This document shows positions 9,601 to 22,650 of a DNA stretch of 64,000 nt, in pieces. Every line of letters starts with the position of its first letter. Within the stretch, counting starts at the first letter, position 1. The translations under genes were made by a program, and so were the position numbers. The notes beneath the pieces were generated by a model. That model was not told where the DNA came from. It saw nothing but the letters and a program-made list of their open reading frames with translations, and did no database searches. Origin of the DNA: Margaritifera margaritifera (Eukaryota; Mollusca; Bivalvia; Unionida; Margaritiferidae); the NCBI GenBank assembly GCA_029931535.1, contig JAQPZY010000781.1, forward strand, positions 310,001 through 374,000. The letters run 5' to 3'.

Positions 9601-9844
9601 TTTTATTTAGGTAAGTTTATGTAAATCAATAAAAGGTATTCCGTCCTTGCCGATAATATACATGTAATCTATATGTCATGGATACCAAGAGAATATAATG
9701 AAATTAGTTAAATCTGAAAATGCGTCGTTCATGTAAATTTTCATTTTTGTTTTCTTCTTCTGTCTCTTTTTTACTAGAACGTCCTGAGATAGATTGTTGC
9801 AGATGTGTTGTTTTGAAAAATATTCTTACAATTATTTTTTCCAG

Positions 9845-9964
9845 CAGAACCCTTTGTACAGATCTGGATCAATAATGCTGTCAACGCCATCAGGACACAC
9901 TGGAAGTCACGTGGATGACAGAACCATCCAGAGGTTGATTACAAGAGATAGAGAAGTCTTATAA
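9845..9964 (+). CDS. Copy 1, terminal tail exon
   Basis: Acceptor TTTTTTCCAG, in phase 0 with the previous exon. It reads QNPLYRSGSIML, then a Ser/Thr/Gly/His stretch and TIQRLITRDREVL before TAA at 9962-9964. The phase match across a 2.1-kb intron supports the model. The bases beyond (to about 10.2 kb) contain two copies of CCATAGATGTCRGACAAT and are probably 3' UTR. Confidence 0.5.
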   Translation, partial: QNPLYRSGSIMLSTPSGHTGSHVDDRTIQRLITRDREVL

Positions 9965-10199
9965 GACAATCGTGTTTTCTCCATAGATGTCAGACAATAT
10001 GGATCAACATCTTGTCCATTAACGATGCCACCACCTGTACCTACTGGAGCTCCAACTGACGAAACCACCCAGAGTGTGAGGAAGAAGTCGTTTCCATAGA
10101 TGTCGGACAATCCACTTCCACTCCACATCCTACTATGGGCTGTGATCCTAGACCTCCGTGGCCGTACAAGATTAAGACTAAGATCAAAACAATCTACCT

Positions 10200-11625
10200 T
10201 ACATAGAGTGGAATAAGAAAATAATTATAACATTAATGTGCTTTTGTGTTTATTAGACTTCTTTTAAAAATTTGTCTTCACTTTCGAAATATCTTTGACG
10301 TGACAACACGTGCACAGAAGTTCAAAACTTCAAAAGCATGATTCCGGGGAAGGAAGAGGGGTACGTCGTGGTATTGGTCGGGTAGAGGACAATATAAATG
10401 CCAACTCTATATCATAAAAGAAATAGCAAGTGAAAATTGGTTCCAAGAAATAAGTATAATCACCACGCTATGTCACATATATTGCATATTAATGTATATA
10501 ATTTATTGTTAAAAACTTGAGTTGCATTTCTCGTGTGTGTAAATAAATGCGACCCTTTGCACTGTGTGTTATTGCCTCACTGAAACATTACCATGCTCAT
10601 TCTAGTTAAATAACCCTATTCTACTTCAGCTTGAGCTAGTTTATATTGCATTAACGGATCTACCTAGTATACTCGCATTTGTTTACAATGTAAAAATTAC
10701 AGCTTCAAAACAGATGTAAGAGTCCTTGTTTTTACTTTGCGCTTTTACGTTTTGTTTTGTTATACTTGTATTTTTGTTTGGCTTTGTTTTGTTTTGTTTT
10801 GTTTTTCATTTTTACATTTTACTTTACTTTGTTTTAAGTTCAATGAAAAGGTCTGAATAAATAAGTTTGTTGGTATAAGGTTTTAAATTAATTGCATACT
10901 TTAGCATATTTATATTGGTTCTAATATAAAAAGGTTGGTTCCGATTTCAGCATGGATATCTTAAAGTAAACGTCGAAATTTGGATATACTTTATGATGTT
11001 AATTAATTTTCGTCGTCACCTGAATCTAGAATTAGCATTCGATTTTTAACTTTCTTGCAAATTTAGTAATATTTTAGATTACACTGAACTGACTTCCTGT
11101 AATGACACATTTTTTGTCACCTTGATGTAATTGAGCACATTTCTCGTGTACATATATGTTTATTAAGGTATACAGACATACATATTATATTAAAGTATGA
11201 TACATAATACATACATTTTTATATATAACATACATACCCAAATTGTAGGCTTGATAAATGTTCACGAAAATCATTCAATGTGCACTTGCTGTTTCAATTC
11301 CGCCATTGTATATGTGTATCCATATTTGAACATGTTATTTTATTTTATTGTAATTATATTCTATTTTAATTTTTTGTTTGTGTTTGAGTGTTCTGCCGTA
11401 CATGACATCATGCTAATTAAAATTTTTGCCGACTCAGATTTGAGACAGTTTAAAAGTCTGGCTACTTCAGCCAGGTTACTTGTATTTTGTAGTAGTAGTA
11501 ATAATAGTAGTAACAGGTAGTGAAAATGAAGTAGAATGAGAAACAGTAGTAGTGGTAGTATAATTATTATTATTATTAGTAGTAGTATTGTGATACGTTT
11601 CACTAATTTAAATGTTAGTATTTCG

Positions 11626-11660
<35 letters not shown>

Positions 11661-14160
11661 GATATCATCTTTATTCCTTCTTCCTTTCACATCACCATCA
11701 TGGATACTCTTCAGGTAGATACATTATACTTTTAATCATACATATATATGATGCAAGATATGCCAAAACATAATAATAACTAGTGATTTTTCCAGCACAT
11801 TAACAGGCATAAAACTGAATATTCACAGCAGCACCATCTCATGCAAACACAAAATGTGATATACTTAATAACATGCAACATTTGTTCAGTCTAGAATGTG
11901 GAGGAGACCGAAAACCTTAATAGGAGGATGAATCTACACTAATCCGACTGGCAAACCAAAAAGTTGTATAAAATGGATTGAAAACAAATCGAGAAAGCAT
12001 ATGAACGTTTTGTAAATGTATGATCAGCTAAAAGTCATTGTCAGATGCAATAATACTAAGAATAACATTTTATATTAGTACATTTCTTCAATTGATAACT
12101 TTAACGAATTACAGAAAGAGTTCAAAGAAGACTACTTAACAACAAACCGAATTCGATACTTTTGTGGGGTTTTATCTTTTAGGTTTGGATGACCAATTTT
12201 GACATTAAGTGATAGCTTGATAACATTTAAGCACATTAATTTGAAAAAGGAAAGCAAAAGCGAAGATAATAATTCTCAAGTTCTAGAAAATCAGGACGTA
12301 GTTATGTTAGAAAGTCAGTAACCATAGATACTATTTAAGATAACTTGAAGGTACACTACCGTATCGCAATTCGTATCGGTACAAATTATTTCGTATCAGT
12401 ATTTTAACCCCAACTATATATTAGTCCACTAATTCTGGAACTAATTTTGGTTGCTCAAAATATTACTTGATATTGTTAAAGAGCACTGGAACCAGTCGAA
12501 CGTGTAGTTTTGTAATTGCTGACGGTCATGCGACGACATCATCCATCTATGAACGTTGATCATTACTTATCTTTAAGCTGCAAACTCTCCTCTTTTACCT
12601 GGCCAAACACACAATCCTTCTTATGTTTTCCCAACATTAGCAAAATTACGACGGTCTGAGGGACGTTTTACTAACATTTGCAGAAATATTCAGCAATGGC
12701 ATGTCTTATAAACCGAATCCTTTCATAATATGAGGTAAAAGACGTACAGCAAATGAAATAATGGCAAAATTCAGCGAAGTGCGGCATTCAGATTATGATA
12801 GCTGCCAGTTGTTAAGTAAGTCTAATGAGTGTGGATGGGGGGAGGAGGAAGGTTGAGTTTCTTATCGTTTCCATTAAACGGCATCACATTGCTTATTGTA
12901 AATAGTGTACACGTTTCGAAATCTTGGTAAACGTTGCAACCTTAGGAAAAATACGATTTTATTATAATTAAAACTTATGTATCAGCAAATCCCGCTGACA
13001 GTTGGTATGACATTGCTTTTCAGAATGTGTTGACAAGCATACATGTGCTAAGGTACAGACAAAAGAATGATAAAAGACGGATGACATCAAACCATCGCAT
13101 AAGCATAAGTCTATAAAAAAAGGTCTATGGCCTTAAGACTAGTAGAGCTATAAAAAGAAAAACCACAATAGACCCAAGTGTACCTAATAATGTTCACCTG
13201 GCTTATATACATTAGCTTAACAGTTAACAATTTCACTAAGCAAGCTTATGTAGTCCTGTGGGAACACAAGCCTATGTAAATTATCTCCTACTTTAATATC
13301 TTGTCAATTCTACCTATCTACTGTAGTCTGATAAAAGTTATTTTCAAAGATAAAGGCATACTTAATATACACAGACTTCACTCATAATTAAACATATTTA
13401 ACTTATTTTCCTAGCTTAATCGGATGAAAAGTAATGCCTCTAGAGAGGTAACAACTAAGAAGCTTAGCGAATTAGATGGAAATTACAACATCAATGTGTG
13501 CAGATCTCAACTATTATAAAAAATGTTGATGATCTTGCTGTCATAAGCTTTCTTAAAGAGAAAATTTGGGTTAAGGTATAATATTTTCTGAATCATTAGA
13601 GTTCATTTTATCTGTTATAATCTGTAGAATTTAATCATCATTTGACCCGCCAATTTATAAGAAAGCAGCCTTTAATTTTTAATTTTTTTCTAACACAGAA
13701 GGTTTCATCATTTTCAAGTAGAGGGCACAGAATCTGTAATGTGTAACTGGTACTTCTAGTTAACGCTGTCAGGTCTACCGAACTCGACCCAGAGCACGTG
13801 TGTGCACTATTATTGCAAATGTAAGTGAACTATTTGTATTTTCAATCGCAAGTTATAAAAGTGTTGTGAAGGACATACGATGCAAACAAGCTAACCATGC
13901 GAAATGGTGAGTTCTATCCGTGATCAATCTGTTGTTGACTGGGTTTGTAAAAGGCAATTCAACATCTTAGGTCGGAGGCCTACTCACACTAACGTATAAA
14001 ACAAAAGAAACATAGCATTAATAGTACCTGTATATTTTTCACGTATTAATAAACTTATTTCTAATTTTGTTTTATTTAGTTGCCGACGTTAAAGCATTTT
14101 GATCGAGAAAAATGGATCGTGTATATATTTTATATAACCTGTGAAGAAGAGTTGATTTAC
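10200..14160. other. AT-rich intergenic stretch, no gene seen
   Basis: Holds a (GTTTT)n run near 10770-10805, AGT/ATT trinucleotide runs at 11490-11590 and (CA)n at 11627-11659. Open frames here are short and low-complexity; I see no coding signal. Confidence 0.6.
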
Positions 14161-14190
14161 TGCATATAAAAAGGTAGAATTCTGATGTGG

Positions 14191-14360
14191 GAGCCACGGT
14201 TGTTCAGGCTGTAAAACGTCGGACTCGTATTGCAATGATTCTGGGCTCAATACTTTCCCAGGTCAGTCCATGTTGTCTGTACCCTTGGTAAAAGCACTTA
14301 GTTCTCAGTTCCCCCGTATGATGTAGCCAATGCGTAACATAAACCAACGAACCAACTGAG
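14191..14360 (+). mobile_element. tRNA-derived SINE-like element
   Basis: Starts with a tRNA-like head: GAGCCACGG, a box A-like GTTGTTCAGGCTG, the anticodon-region GTCGGACTCG, and a decayed box B (GGGCTCAATAC). It is followed by a tail with CTTGGTAAAAGCACTTAG, similar to conserved SINE tail motifs. Not a functional tRNA. Confidence 0.5.
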
Positions 14361-14399
14361 AATTCTCATGCTATATATATTTGTTTTAATTATTATCCA

Positions 14400-16237
14400 T
14401 CTTGAAAAAATATTGTGCACAAATTAAGTAAATAAAAACAAATTAGAAGATAATTTTCAGTTATTTTCTTAATCATATGACCAGCCATAAATTTTAAAAG
14501 TGGCATAATAGTTTAAAATTTAATGAAGATTAATAGAGTGATATCAAGTTTGAAGGTCGTATTTTCCTTTTAATAAACTAGAGCAAAATCTGATCAGAAT
14601 TCGGTCCCCAGAGTGGTAAGAAGCCCAGCAAATCAGATATAAGATAACGTCATAAATATGCACAGATCTTGCGTGACAAGGGGGACTCTTATATTAAAAA
14701 GAGTGAAAAGATTATAAATCCAGGCGGAAATTTAACGTTAGGCCGCTGTGTTGAAATGTATGGGACAAGATGTTAAAAACTGGGTCATAGGTTTCACGTG
14801 ATAGATCTCTCTGGTTAGAAATGTTGCATTGTAACATGTTGGTTCTGTCGTGCGGGATATGTAACACGATTCTAACGTAAATTTAATAGTCTCACTAAAA
14901 AAATTGATACGTATGTTACAGACAGTATATTTGCAGAAAACATCAGATTGAGTACTTTTCAGTTGGAGTGACAAATGTGCCAGTCTTACTTTCAGTCAGT
15001 TGTGCTTTTCCAAGAATTTAAAAACAAAATCCAATGTCAGGTCAAATGTTCATTCATCAGTTTTGATACAAAGTTAGGAAAAGTACTTGTTACAGAGTAT
15101 ATCGTTCAGGAATTCATTTTTTTTATCTAGGTGCAGAGTGTTTAAGTGACATTTAGCGTGCTAAATTTAATATATCTCCTAATGTTACAAATTTGCCCAA
15201 TCCCTGATTTGACTTCATATTTATTTTTCCCAAAACCTTGCTTTGGTCTAGATCGAAGACACGCATATTATTAGGACCCTAAAAGAATTCATTGTTTGTA
15301 TTGTAGACAAAAAACACTAACATCGTCAAAGGTCACCGAGTGTACTTTATTAGTTTTTTGCAGTCGTATATTTTTATTCTTTCACTAAAGCGGTTTGACC
15401 GAATTGTTTGCTTGATATATGAGCAGAAGTATGTGTTGCAATGTTAATGCTTTTATGAGGTACATTTCTTTCTTCAGTAGTTAGTGTGTTACAAAATGAC
15501 GAATTTGTTCTGTCTGTCTGCAGAAATGCAGATTTACCCTGTTTAAGTTGAAAAAAGGCCATATGAAAAGTACATCGAAGTTGTGTATTGTACACTTTGG
15601 ATCGAATTTTGTGCCAACCCAAAAACTGAGAGAGAGAGCGAGAGAAAGAGAAAGAGAGAGAAAAGATTAATAAGACAGCCTAAGACTCGTTTATTAAATT
15701 ATTCCTTTCTGCCATCTATACAACCTTTTTTTAAAATAGATGATAATATTTTGCACAATGCATTTATTAGATAAATCCTCCATATAATTACTTGGGTCGT
15801 TCATACTACCATTCCTAAATATCGGACATAATATACTTTTTGACCATTCCTTTTGCAAATTCCCCAGTTTAAAAGATTTTATTAACAAGCACATTAGAAA
15901 ATAAAAGAACGCATGGTAAAGTCCACTGGTAACAAATGACCATAATCTTGTCGGGACCTGGGGTTTTCTTTTTCAAAGAGTGAACGATATAAATTGTTTT
16001 TTCATTTGTAATTGTTTTATTCAATTCAAAATTGTCATTCTCATTTCACTCAGTACCTTCATCGTCATCCATATATTTTTCTTTCTATTATACATTAGGA
16101 ACCAAAATAGTCGAACCAGTCATTCTCAATAGATTAGGAAATATGAGTCGTCGTCCATGTCATCGATACCGGAGTTTGATATAAAGGGAAATAACTCTGG
16201 TGAGACTACAACATAATCCACATGTAACTCTGTGTGC

Positions 16238-16269
<32 letters not shown>

Positions 16270-17560
16270 TTTTAATTAAAATCAGATCAGAAATATGATT
16301 TTCCGAGTAGCAACAAGTCGGTCAATCTGATCTAAGATCTAATTATTATTCATTGATCTCCCTCGATTGTGGCTGTTGCTATAAACTCGTGAAGACTTAC
16401 AAGAGAGAGAACCAAGAAGATGACTTGGTCAGCTACCTTTTCTTCATGACTCAACCAGCAGTTAAGATTAGATAACAAATGTAACCAAAAATTATGCATA
16501 CAATATCAATTATTCCTCCAATAGCAGAATACAGTTATTTTGTATATAAAATAAGAATTAATCAAGATTAGTTATAATACAAATAAAAAAAACTTATTAT
16601 TGACGAGAGAGAAAGAGAGAAAGTAATGAATAACAATTTATGTTCTAAGATAAATAATTTATCATTGTTTTAATTTATTTCATATAATGAAACATAGGTA
16701 AAACCTGTCACACTTGTCACTACAGTAATAATTACAAAGTCATCAAAATTAATGGATTTTTAAAAATACATTTATGTTGAAATATTTTCTCAAAACATCT
16801 TGCCTGCAGTTAAGCGGTTTCAGTGGTAACTGGTTCATAAGACTTTTCAAGCATGTGTACTTCGCGCCATGCACCACAAAACACGACCCAAACACCTAAT
16901 ACAAAGATTGATTCCTATCTTAAATGACTAAACACGTATAACACGTATACGTAAAAAATATGCCGAGAATTCCTTATGTTTAGAAATTAGGGAGGGCCCA
17001 TTTGACGAAAGTAATACGTGCTACCATAAAGTGTCTTGAATAATGTATAGTATAACGTCTGCTCCTAATGACTTGCTAATTATTCGGTTTGAGCAATATC
17101 TTCACAACATCAACTGCCCGTAATGAAACAAAAAATCACAAAAATGTTGCAAAGCTAGAAACAGACACGTAAGTACAAAAAGATATATATGCAAAGTAGA
17201 TGTTATCCTCATTAGTGTATCAATCATGGATATAGACTTGAAAACTAATAACAAACTTACTAATATATTAATAACAGAACAAAACGTTTTTGATGTAATT
17301 GTAACAGGATGAAGCCGGGTTGGGATTGGATTTAGCGAAGACGCTGAAAACAATTTCGTGAATGAGAGTTTAATTTTAGAATGTAATTGAACGATGAATG
17401 AATCTGTCATCATACTCAAGCACATAAAGTCCAACAATGGATTTAACAGAATGATGCGCACCGAGCTCAACAACTGATATAAAGAAATGATATCGTCCCT
17501 AAATGGAACTGATCAGAACACGTAGCTTCAGCGAGAAATCAAACAAGAATCAACGTATGG
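14400..17560. other. AT-rich stretch, no convincing gene
   Basis: Contains GA-rich runs (15630-15660), (TG)n(AG)n at 16231-16268 and a dispersed repeat at 16.8-17.0 kb. A 123-codon hydrophobic minus frame (17102-17473) is open but has no family features. Confidence 0.5.
16800..17010 (-). repeat. Dispersed repeat, inverted mate at 47.0 kb
   Basis: Reverse complement of 47005-47260 with substitutions and small gaps: shared pieces include GGGAGGGCCCATTT/AAATGGACCCTCCC-type sequence, CACAAAACACGACCCAA and CGCCATGCA. Confidence 0.55.
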
Positions 17561-17584
17561 AACTTATAAATGAAAATGATTGAA

Positions 17585-17770
17585 ATATGGATCTATCACC
17601 ATTGACGATCAATGTATAGAATATATACACAAATATGAACAATATATGATTATATCACCAAAGGCAATCAAAGTATATGATATATACATAAATAAAAACA
17701 ATGTATGATTCTATCACCAGGGGTGATCAAAGTACATAATTTGTACAAAAATATGAAGAATGTACGTTTC
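17585..17770 (+). repeat. Tandem ~60-bp repeat, three diverged copies
   Basis: Units begin with GATCTATCACC, GATTATATCACC and GATTCTATCACC and share GATCAAAGTA..ATATATAC and AAATATGAA. Sits shortly before the candidate exon at 17922. Confidence 0.7.
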
Positions 17771-17921
17771 ATTCACAAGGAGGATATATGTATTATTGAT
17801 TTTCACAAATATAGCGATATTGAATTATCGATTTCACTCGTATAGTGATATTGAATAATATTAATTCAAAAATGGAAGATATGTATCTCGTGGCGTCCCG
17901 TTGACGATCACGATATATTTC

Positions 17922-18191
17922 CAGTTCCACAGCTCTCGTCGAGTGGTCCAGGAGCAACCACGCATGGCCCGCCCTCCTAGTCTGCCGAAGGATCCCTCAA
18001 GAGTCTCCTTATTCCATACAAACCCGCTGGTCCCGAAGCTTTGGTCCCTCACTGCTAGTGAACCAATACCGTCCTCTGATCCAACGTCACCATCGACCCT
18101 AACATCCGGATTACACGAAACCCCACAGAGTTCTACGACTCATCATCCAAAAACAGCTAAAAATATAATGACTGAGCCGTGCAGTAGATGA
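17922..18191 (+). CDS. Candidate terminal exon, Pro/Ser/Thr-rich tail
   Basis: An open frame beginning after an acceptor-like ATATATTTCCAG and running about 88 codons to a stop at 18189-18191. The product is rich in Pro, Ser, Thr and basic residues (RPPSLPKDPSRVS, SSDPTSPSTLTSG) with no hydrophobic segment, like a cytoplasmic tail. GC content is higher than the surroundings. A weak resemblance to the copy 1 tail (TNPL...SG..ET) is not conclusive. No upstream exon was identified. Confidence 0.35.
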   Translation, partial: QFHSSRRVVQEQPRMARPPSLPKDPSRVSLFHTNPLVPKLWSLTASEPIPSSDPTSPSTLTSGLHETPQSSTTHHPKTAKNIMTEPCSR

Positions 18192-19062
18192 GACACATAT
18201 AAGTAGGAATGCAATAATATACATTACGCATGGGCGCACATGAATTGGCTTCGTAAATAATTTTATGAGAACTACGGTACGAGATTATTATTAGAATAAT
18301 CACGTTCGTACATGCATATATGTCCGACAAAAATAATCTCACTGATTATAAGTACTCGAACATTACTCAACATTTTATGCATGCAACATATAATTCAATT
18401 CAATTCAATTTGTCTGTTCAGTTATAAAAATGGCTAACTTTAAACAAATTATAATCTATCTGATAGCATGGCGTTATACGACATAGATCTGACTCTCTGA
18501 ACAATTTAGAATAAATTCCCAAACATTAAATCAATAAAACAATTCTTTCACATAAAACAGATAGCAAGAAAGATTACAATTTTATATTTCAAATACAGCT
18601 GAAGACTGCTCCCGTAAAGTGGTTATTTGTGTGCATCTTTTCAGATGCATGGTCAAAAAACCTTGTTTTGGTTGGGCAGAGCCCGATGTAAGTTCTAAAG
18701 TTTTCTCCCCAGAATCCCTAACACATGAGTCCACATACTTACTGAGATGGACTCAGATATGAAGAACTCTGAGTGACTTTCAGACGAGAATCATCCATTA
18801 GGAAGCCACCCGTAAAGTGGACAGCTTTCTGACAAAACTCGCTGTATTGTGATTATACATCGAGAATTTCACTCTATACCTAACCTTGCTGTTGTGAAAA
18901 TACACAGCCAGAGAACTCGAGGTAATTGGCTTTCTCACTGCATTCAGTTTGCTCCTGCAGCATAGAATGAAACCAACTCAGTATTTTTAAATATCTAAAG
19001 ACGTAAAATAAACCACCATCGGGTAAATATGTACGCGGCAACGAAACCCGAGTACATTTTCG

Positions 19063-19196
<134 letters not shown>

Positions 19197-19374
19197 CATA
19201 GCTATTTATCTACACACGCTATTTATCTACACACAATTTCGTGACAGTAATCAATACCTTATCCACCCACAAAGCATGTGACGTGGATAAAATAAGTCAC
19301 CATATGCTCAAAGGAACGATCGCATCCATATTTAAACCACTCTTATTTTATTCAACATATCCGTTGTTAAAAAA

Positions 19375-20012
19375 GTGTTTCCATCTTTATGGAAAATCAC
19401 GAAAGTAACGTCATTGTATAAAAAGGGATGTGTCAGTTAGCCTTCAAATTACAGGCCTATTTCACTATTGATTTATGTTGGAAAAGTTATGGAAATAATT
19501 ATTTTAAACATCTCCACATCCACCTATACTCAAATGATCGTATATTCAAATATCAATCCGGTTTTCTTCCCATTAATCCAACAGTATTTCAACTCATAGA
19601 TATGTACCATAGTATATGTCCTGCACTTGATAATAAGGATGACTTGTGTGTGTGGTCTAAAGCATTTGATTGGGTTTGGTATAAAGGTCGAATACATGAA
19701 TTAAAGTGCAGTGGCATTGATATATCTCTTATTGATTAGTTTTCTGACTACCTATCTAATAGACTCCAAACAGTTTTTGTACATACTGCCGAATCAAGTA
19801 GCCAATATATTGTGTCTGGCGTACCACAGGGCTCTGTTTTAGGTCCGTTATTATTTATTGTGTATATTAACGATATAGGCGACGACCGCTTGAGTGAAAC
19901 GAGACCATTTGCTAATGATAGCTCACTGGCGTATTCATCAAATGATGCTTACGAAATTGAATATGTACTGAACACAGATTTACAAACGATTGACGATTGG
20001 CCAAGGCACTGA
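19375..20012 (+). mobile_element. Non-LTR retrotransposon reverse transcriptase relic
   Basis: Plus-strand RT domain in at least three frames. In order: NYRPISLL (near 19455), KYQSGFLP, LIDMYH, SKAFDWVWYKG (RT motif A region), a frame break at 19737, FSDYLSNRLQTVF, then SGVPQGSVLGPLLFIVYINDI (motif B) and FANDSSLAY, where the catalytic FADD is altered to FAND. Typical of CR1/Jockey-group LINEs. Frameshifts, stops and the lost Asp make it dead. Confidence 0.82.
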
Positions 20013-20029
20013 TTGATTGGCTTCACTCC

Positions 20030-21580
20030 AACCAAAACTGAGGTAATGTTATTCTAGCGTAAGCTTGAGCGCGTTTTTCCTGAACTAAAATCTGTATAGT
20101 TCTACTCAGTTTGACACATTATAATCGGTAGATCCCAATGTTCTGCGTCTGTCTTTATTTAGAAATTTAAAAACGAAACCAGTAGCCTTTTTTTCCATTT
20201 TTGATCACAACCTGTAAAGGTATACTGCATAACATCTCTCATATTTACTTGCTTTTACCGTGCAATGAATGATCTTGTAAATTAATTTAGAATGATGTAG
20301 CAAGTAACAGGAAACCGAGCCTTACGCAAGGGAGATAATGGTGTCGGCAATTTTGGACAATCTAAGTCTTCAATAATTTCAACGGTAAAATGTCAGGAAT
20401 TCAGTTGGAGTAAATGTTACCGAAAGAAAAATGATTTTTAATCTACACATACTATTCTACAAAAGACTTTCTTCATATTTGACAATTAAAGCTGATTTTT
20501 TAATCTTTTCATGGTAACATTTGTTCTTGCTTGCAATGACCATAACATTATAAGAAATAAAGTCATCATGAAAAACATTTCTAACAGGTATAGAGAATCT
20601 AGCAAACATGAATCCAAGTCATTAGAAACATTTTTGGTGTTATTGATCTGATCCAGTAAAGTCATTACATGTGCTGGCTTCAAATGAGCACAAAATGTAT
20701 CTGATTCAATAGTTCAGTAGATGTTTGTATAAATCAATGATAATTTATATTTGTAGTTGTTATGTACACTGTGTAGTTATTGTTTGGTGTGGCGAGAACT
20801 CAGGAGTTATGTTTCAAGCACTCGATTGTCAATGCTTCTTATATCGTAATCTTTAGCAGTCATTCTCTTTGACTGAGTCCATCCAAATTTCAAGGCCGTA
20901 TCAACTACTAGGAATTAAAACAGTCCCTGTTTCACTCTTGTCGATAATGTAATAGAATATGTTATTTTACTTTATTTAAAATATTGTAGTATCCAACAAC
21001 AAAATCTATCTTTTGTAATGAAATTCCTATATCACGATTTCTGTTATCAATCCGATTGGTTTTGTTTGTGTGGGTTTAAAGCCATTTATTAATACATAAT
21101 AGGCTATACGTGGCAGCCAGTATATTTGCTTGAGGAAGAACCCGGGGAAACCCCGAGAAGAACCACAGATCCACGGGAAGCTACTAGCAAGCTGTCTCAC
21201 ATACCTTCGTTGGCCTAGCCGAGAAAGAAACTATGCACTTTATATTTCTCTTGCAGCTCACTTGAATGTTCTAGTTAATAGATAATATTGCAGAAATGTT
21301 TAAATAGATGAAACTATGTTAGACCGAAAGGAACTATGGTACATACAAACCGTGTAAACAAATTTGGCGACTACACTTAATAATTTGAAAGTGGTCACTC
21401 AGTGAATAGATACAGGATGCAGTGGGACGCAGTGGGACATCAGTTTTGGTAAAATTAATTAAAATTGGCAGTATGGATAGCAACGGTTGAATGCTGCAAT
21501 ATCTGATTAATATTTAACAGATCCAAAACGTACTAGAGTTAGTAAAACTGGTTTACAGATTTTATACCTACTTTCACATA
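20030..21580. other. AT-rich stretch, no gene seen
   Basis: No coding signal, RNA gene or clear repeat family recognised. Confidence 0.5.
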
Positions 21581-21589
21581 TCAAAACTG

Positions 21590-21901
21590 TTGTCTGAATG
21601 TTCAGTACCTTTACTTGATGAAGACAATTTTGATGCAGCCAACAACAACAACATAGATCTGAAACAATTTAACATAATTTGTAATAACCTTAACATTCCA
21701 CCAAATCATGACTGGAGGTACATTAATGGAAAAAAAATTAAATACTTGGCTGGTAATGGACATGAAGAACATCAAACCTTACGTCAGAGTGTTGGAGATC
21801 CCACACCAGCTAATGTATTACAAGCTTACAAACATTATTATAGCTATGGAGAATGTAGTCTTGAATACGGGCATCAATTGTCGGATGATGAAACTAACTA
21901 A
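21590..21901 (+). CDS. Unassigned exon or retrocopy fragment, weakly death-domain-like
   Basis: Open frame of 103 codons ending TAA, with better codon content than neighbouring frames. After a Ser/Asn-rich start it has LKQFNIICNNLNI, DWRYINGKKIKYLAG, then DPTPANVLQAYKHYYSYGEC and a short acidic end. The order amphipathic helix, DW, LAG, PT..VL..Y/W resembles death-fold domains (MyD88/IRAK/Tube type), but key residues are too few to be sure. The start is unsupported: the segment may begin at an acceptor upstream. Confidence 0.3.
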   Translation: MSECSVPLLDEDNFDAANNNNIDLKQFNIICNNLNIPPNHDWRYINGKKIKYLAGNGHEEHQTLRQSVGDPTPANVLQAYKHYYSYGECSLEYGHQLSDDETN

Positions 21902-22189
21902 ATTGTAGCAAGTGATAAAACAATAGGATGGACTTTCTGCAAGACATTGAATCAAGCTATTGGATCGTATGTGATCTGCTTTGTATGTCTTCAAGTTAAA
22001 ACGCTCAAAAACATTACACAATTTGTTTCAACTGTTCTAAACACTGTTCAAAAGTTATTTGAGAAATTAATTTTAGACGAGAAAGGTTATGACTTAGGCT
22101 GAGAAATCGCTGCAAGATTTAAGTAATATACCAATATTTTAGATTCAAAAGTTAGACAGATTATGATGTTTGTGTATGGCATATTTTTA

Positions 22190-22650
22190 TTGCCGAATAT
22201 ATAGAACAGAAACAACTAGTTCAATTCCTATAATCCGTAATGTTAATGCTTGGCTAAGTAACAATACTTTCTTGATAAGACCGGCAATCCACGCTTGCGT
22301 CCTATTAACAATCTACCTAAGAGAAAACTTGTAAAATGATGAAAATTATATGCTGTGAGCCTCGTTCCCTTGTAGGTACCCACTATAATAAACCGGCCCG
22401 GCGGAGCGCCCCGTTTACATCCATCGGTACCATTATGGCGAGAACGATGAAATGAAAACGGTTTTAGGTTGAAGCCTACTACTGCGTACAATTTACTCGC
22501 ACATCGGCTTCTTCTAGAAAATGACGTTAATATTTTCCGGTAATCATTTTCAGCCAATCAGGGACCTTCATTCTTTTAAATACGACATCTTAAATACCAC
22601 CACACATCGGCTGATTCCGTAACTCATCCAATATTTAGTTACCCGTGATC
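22190..22650 (+). repeat. Direct repeat copy A (mate at 23.79-24.96 kb)
   Basis: Shares with the second copy the pieces CCGTAATGTTA, ACAATACTTTC, GACCGGCAA, CCCCGTTTACATCCATC, a GATGAAATGAAAA box and CAATCAG-GACCTTCATT. Contains a CCAAT-like GCCAATCAG followed by TTTTAAATA. Confidence 0.7.

Noticed and set aside
17102..17473. 123-codon hydrophobic minus-strand frame as a gene
   Set aside because: No start context, splice sites or family features; hydrophobic frames arise easily in AT-rich DNA.
19375..20012. Retron- or telomerase-type reverse transcriptase
   Set aside because: SGVPQGSVLGPLLFIVYINDI and NYRPISLL are LINE signatures; the copy is frameshifted and lacks the second catalytic-site Asp.
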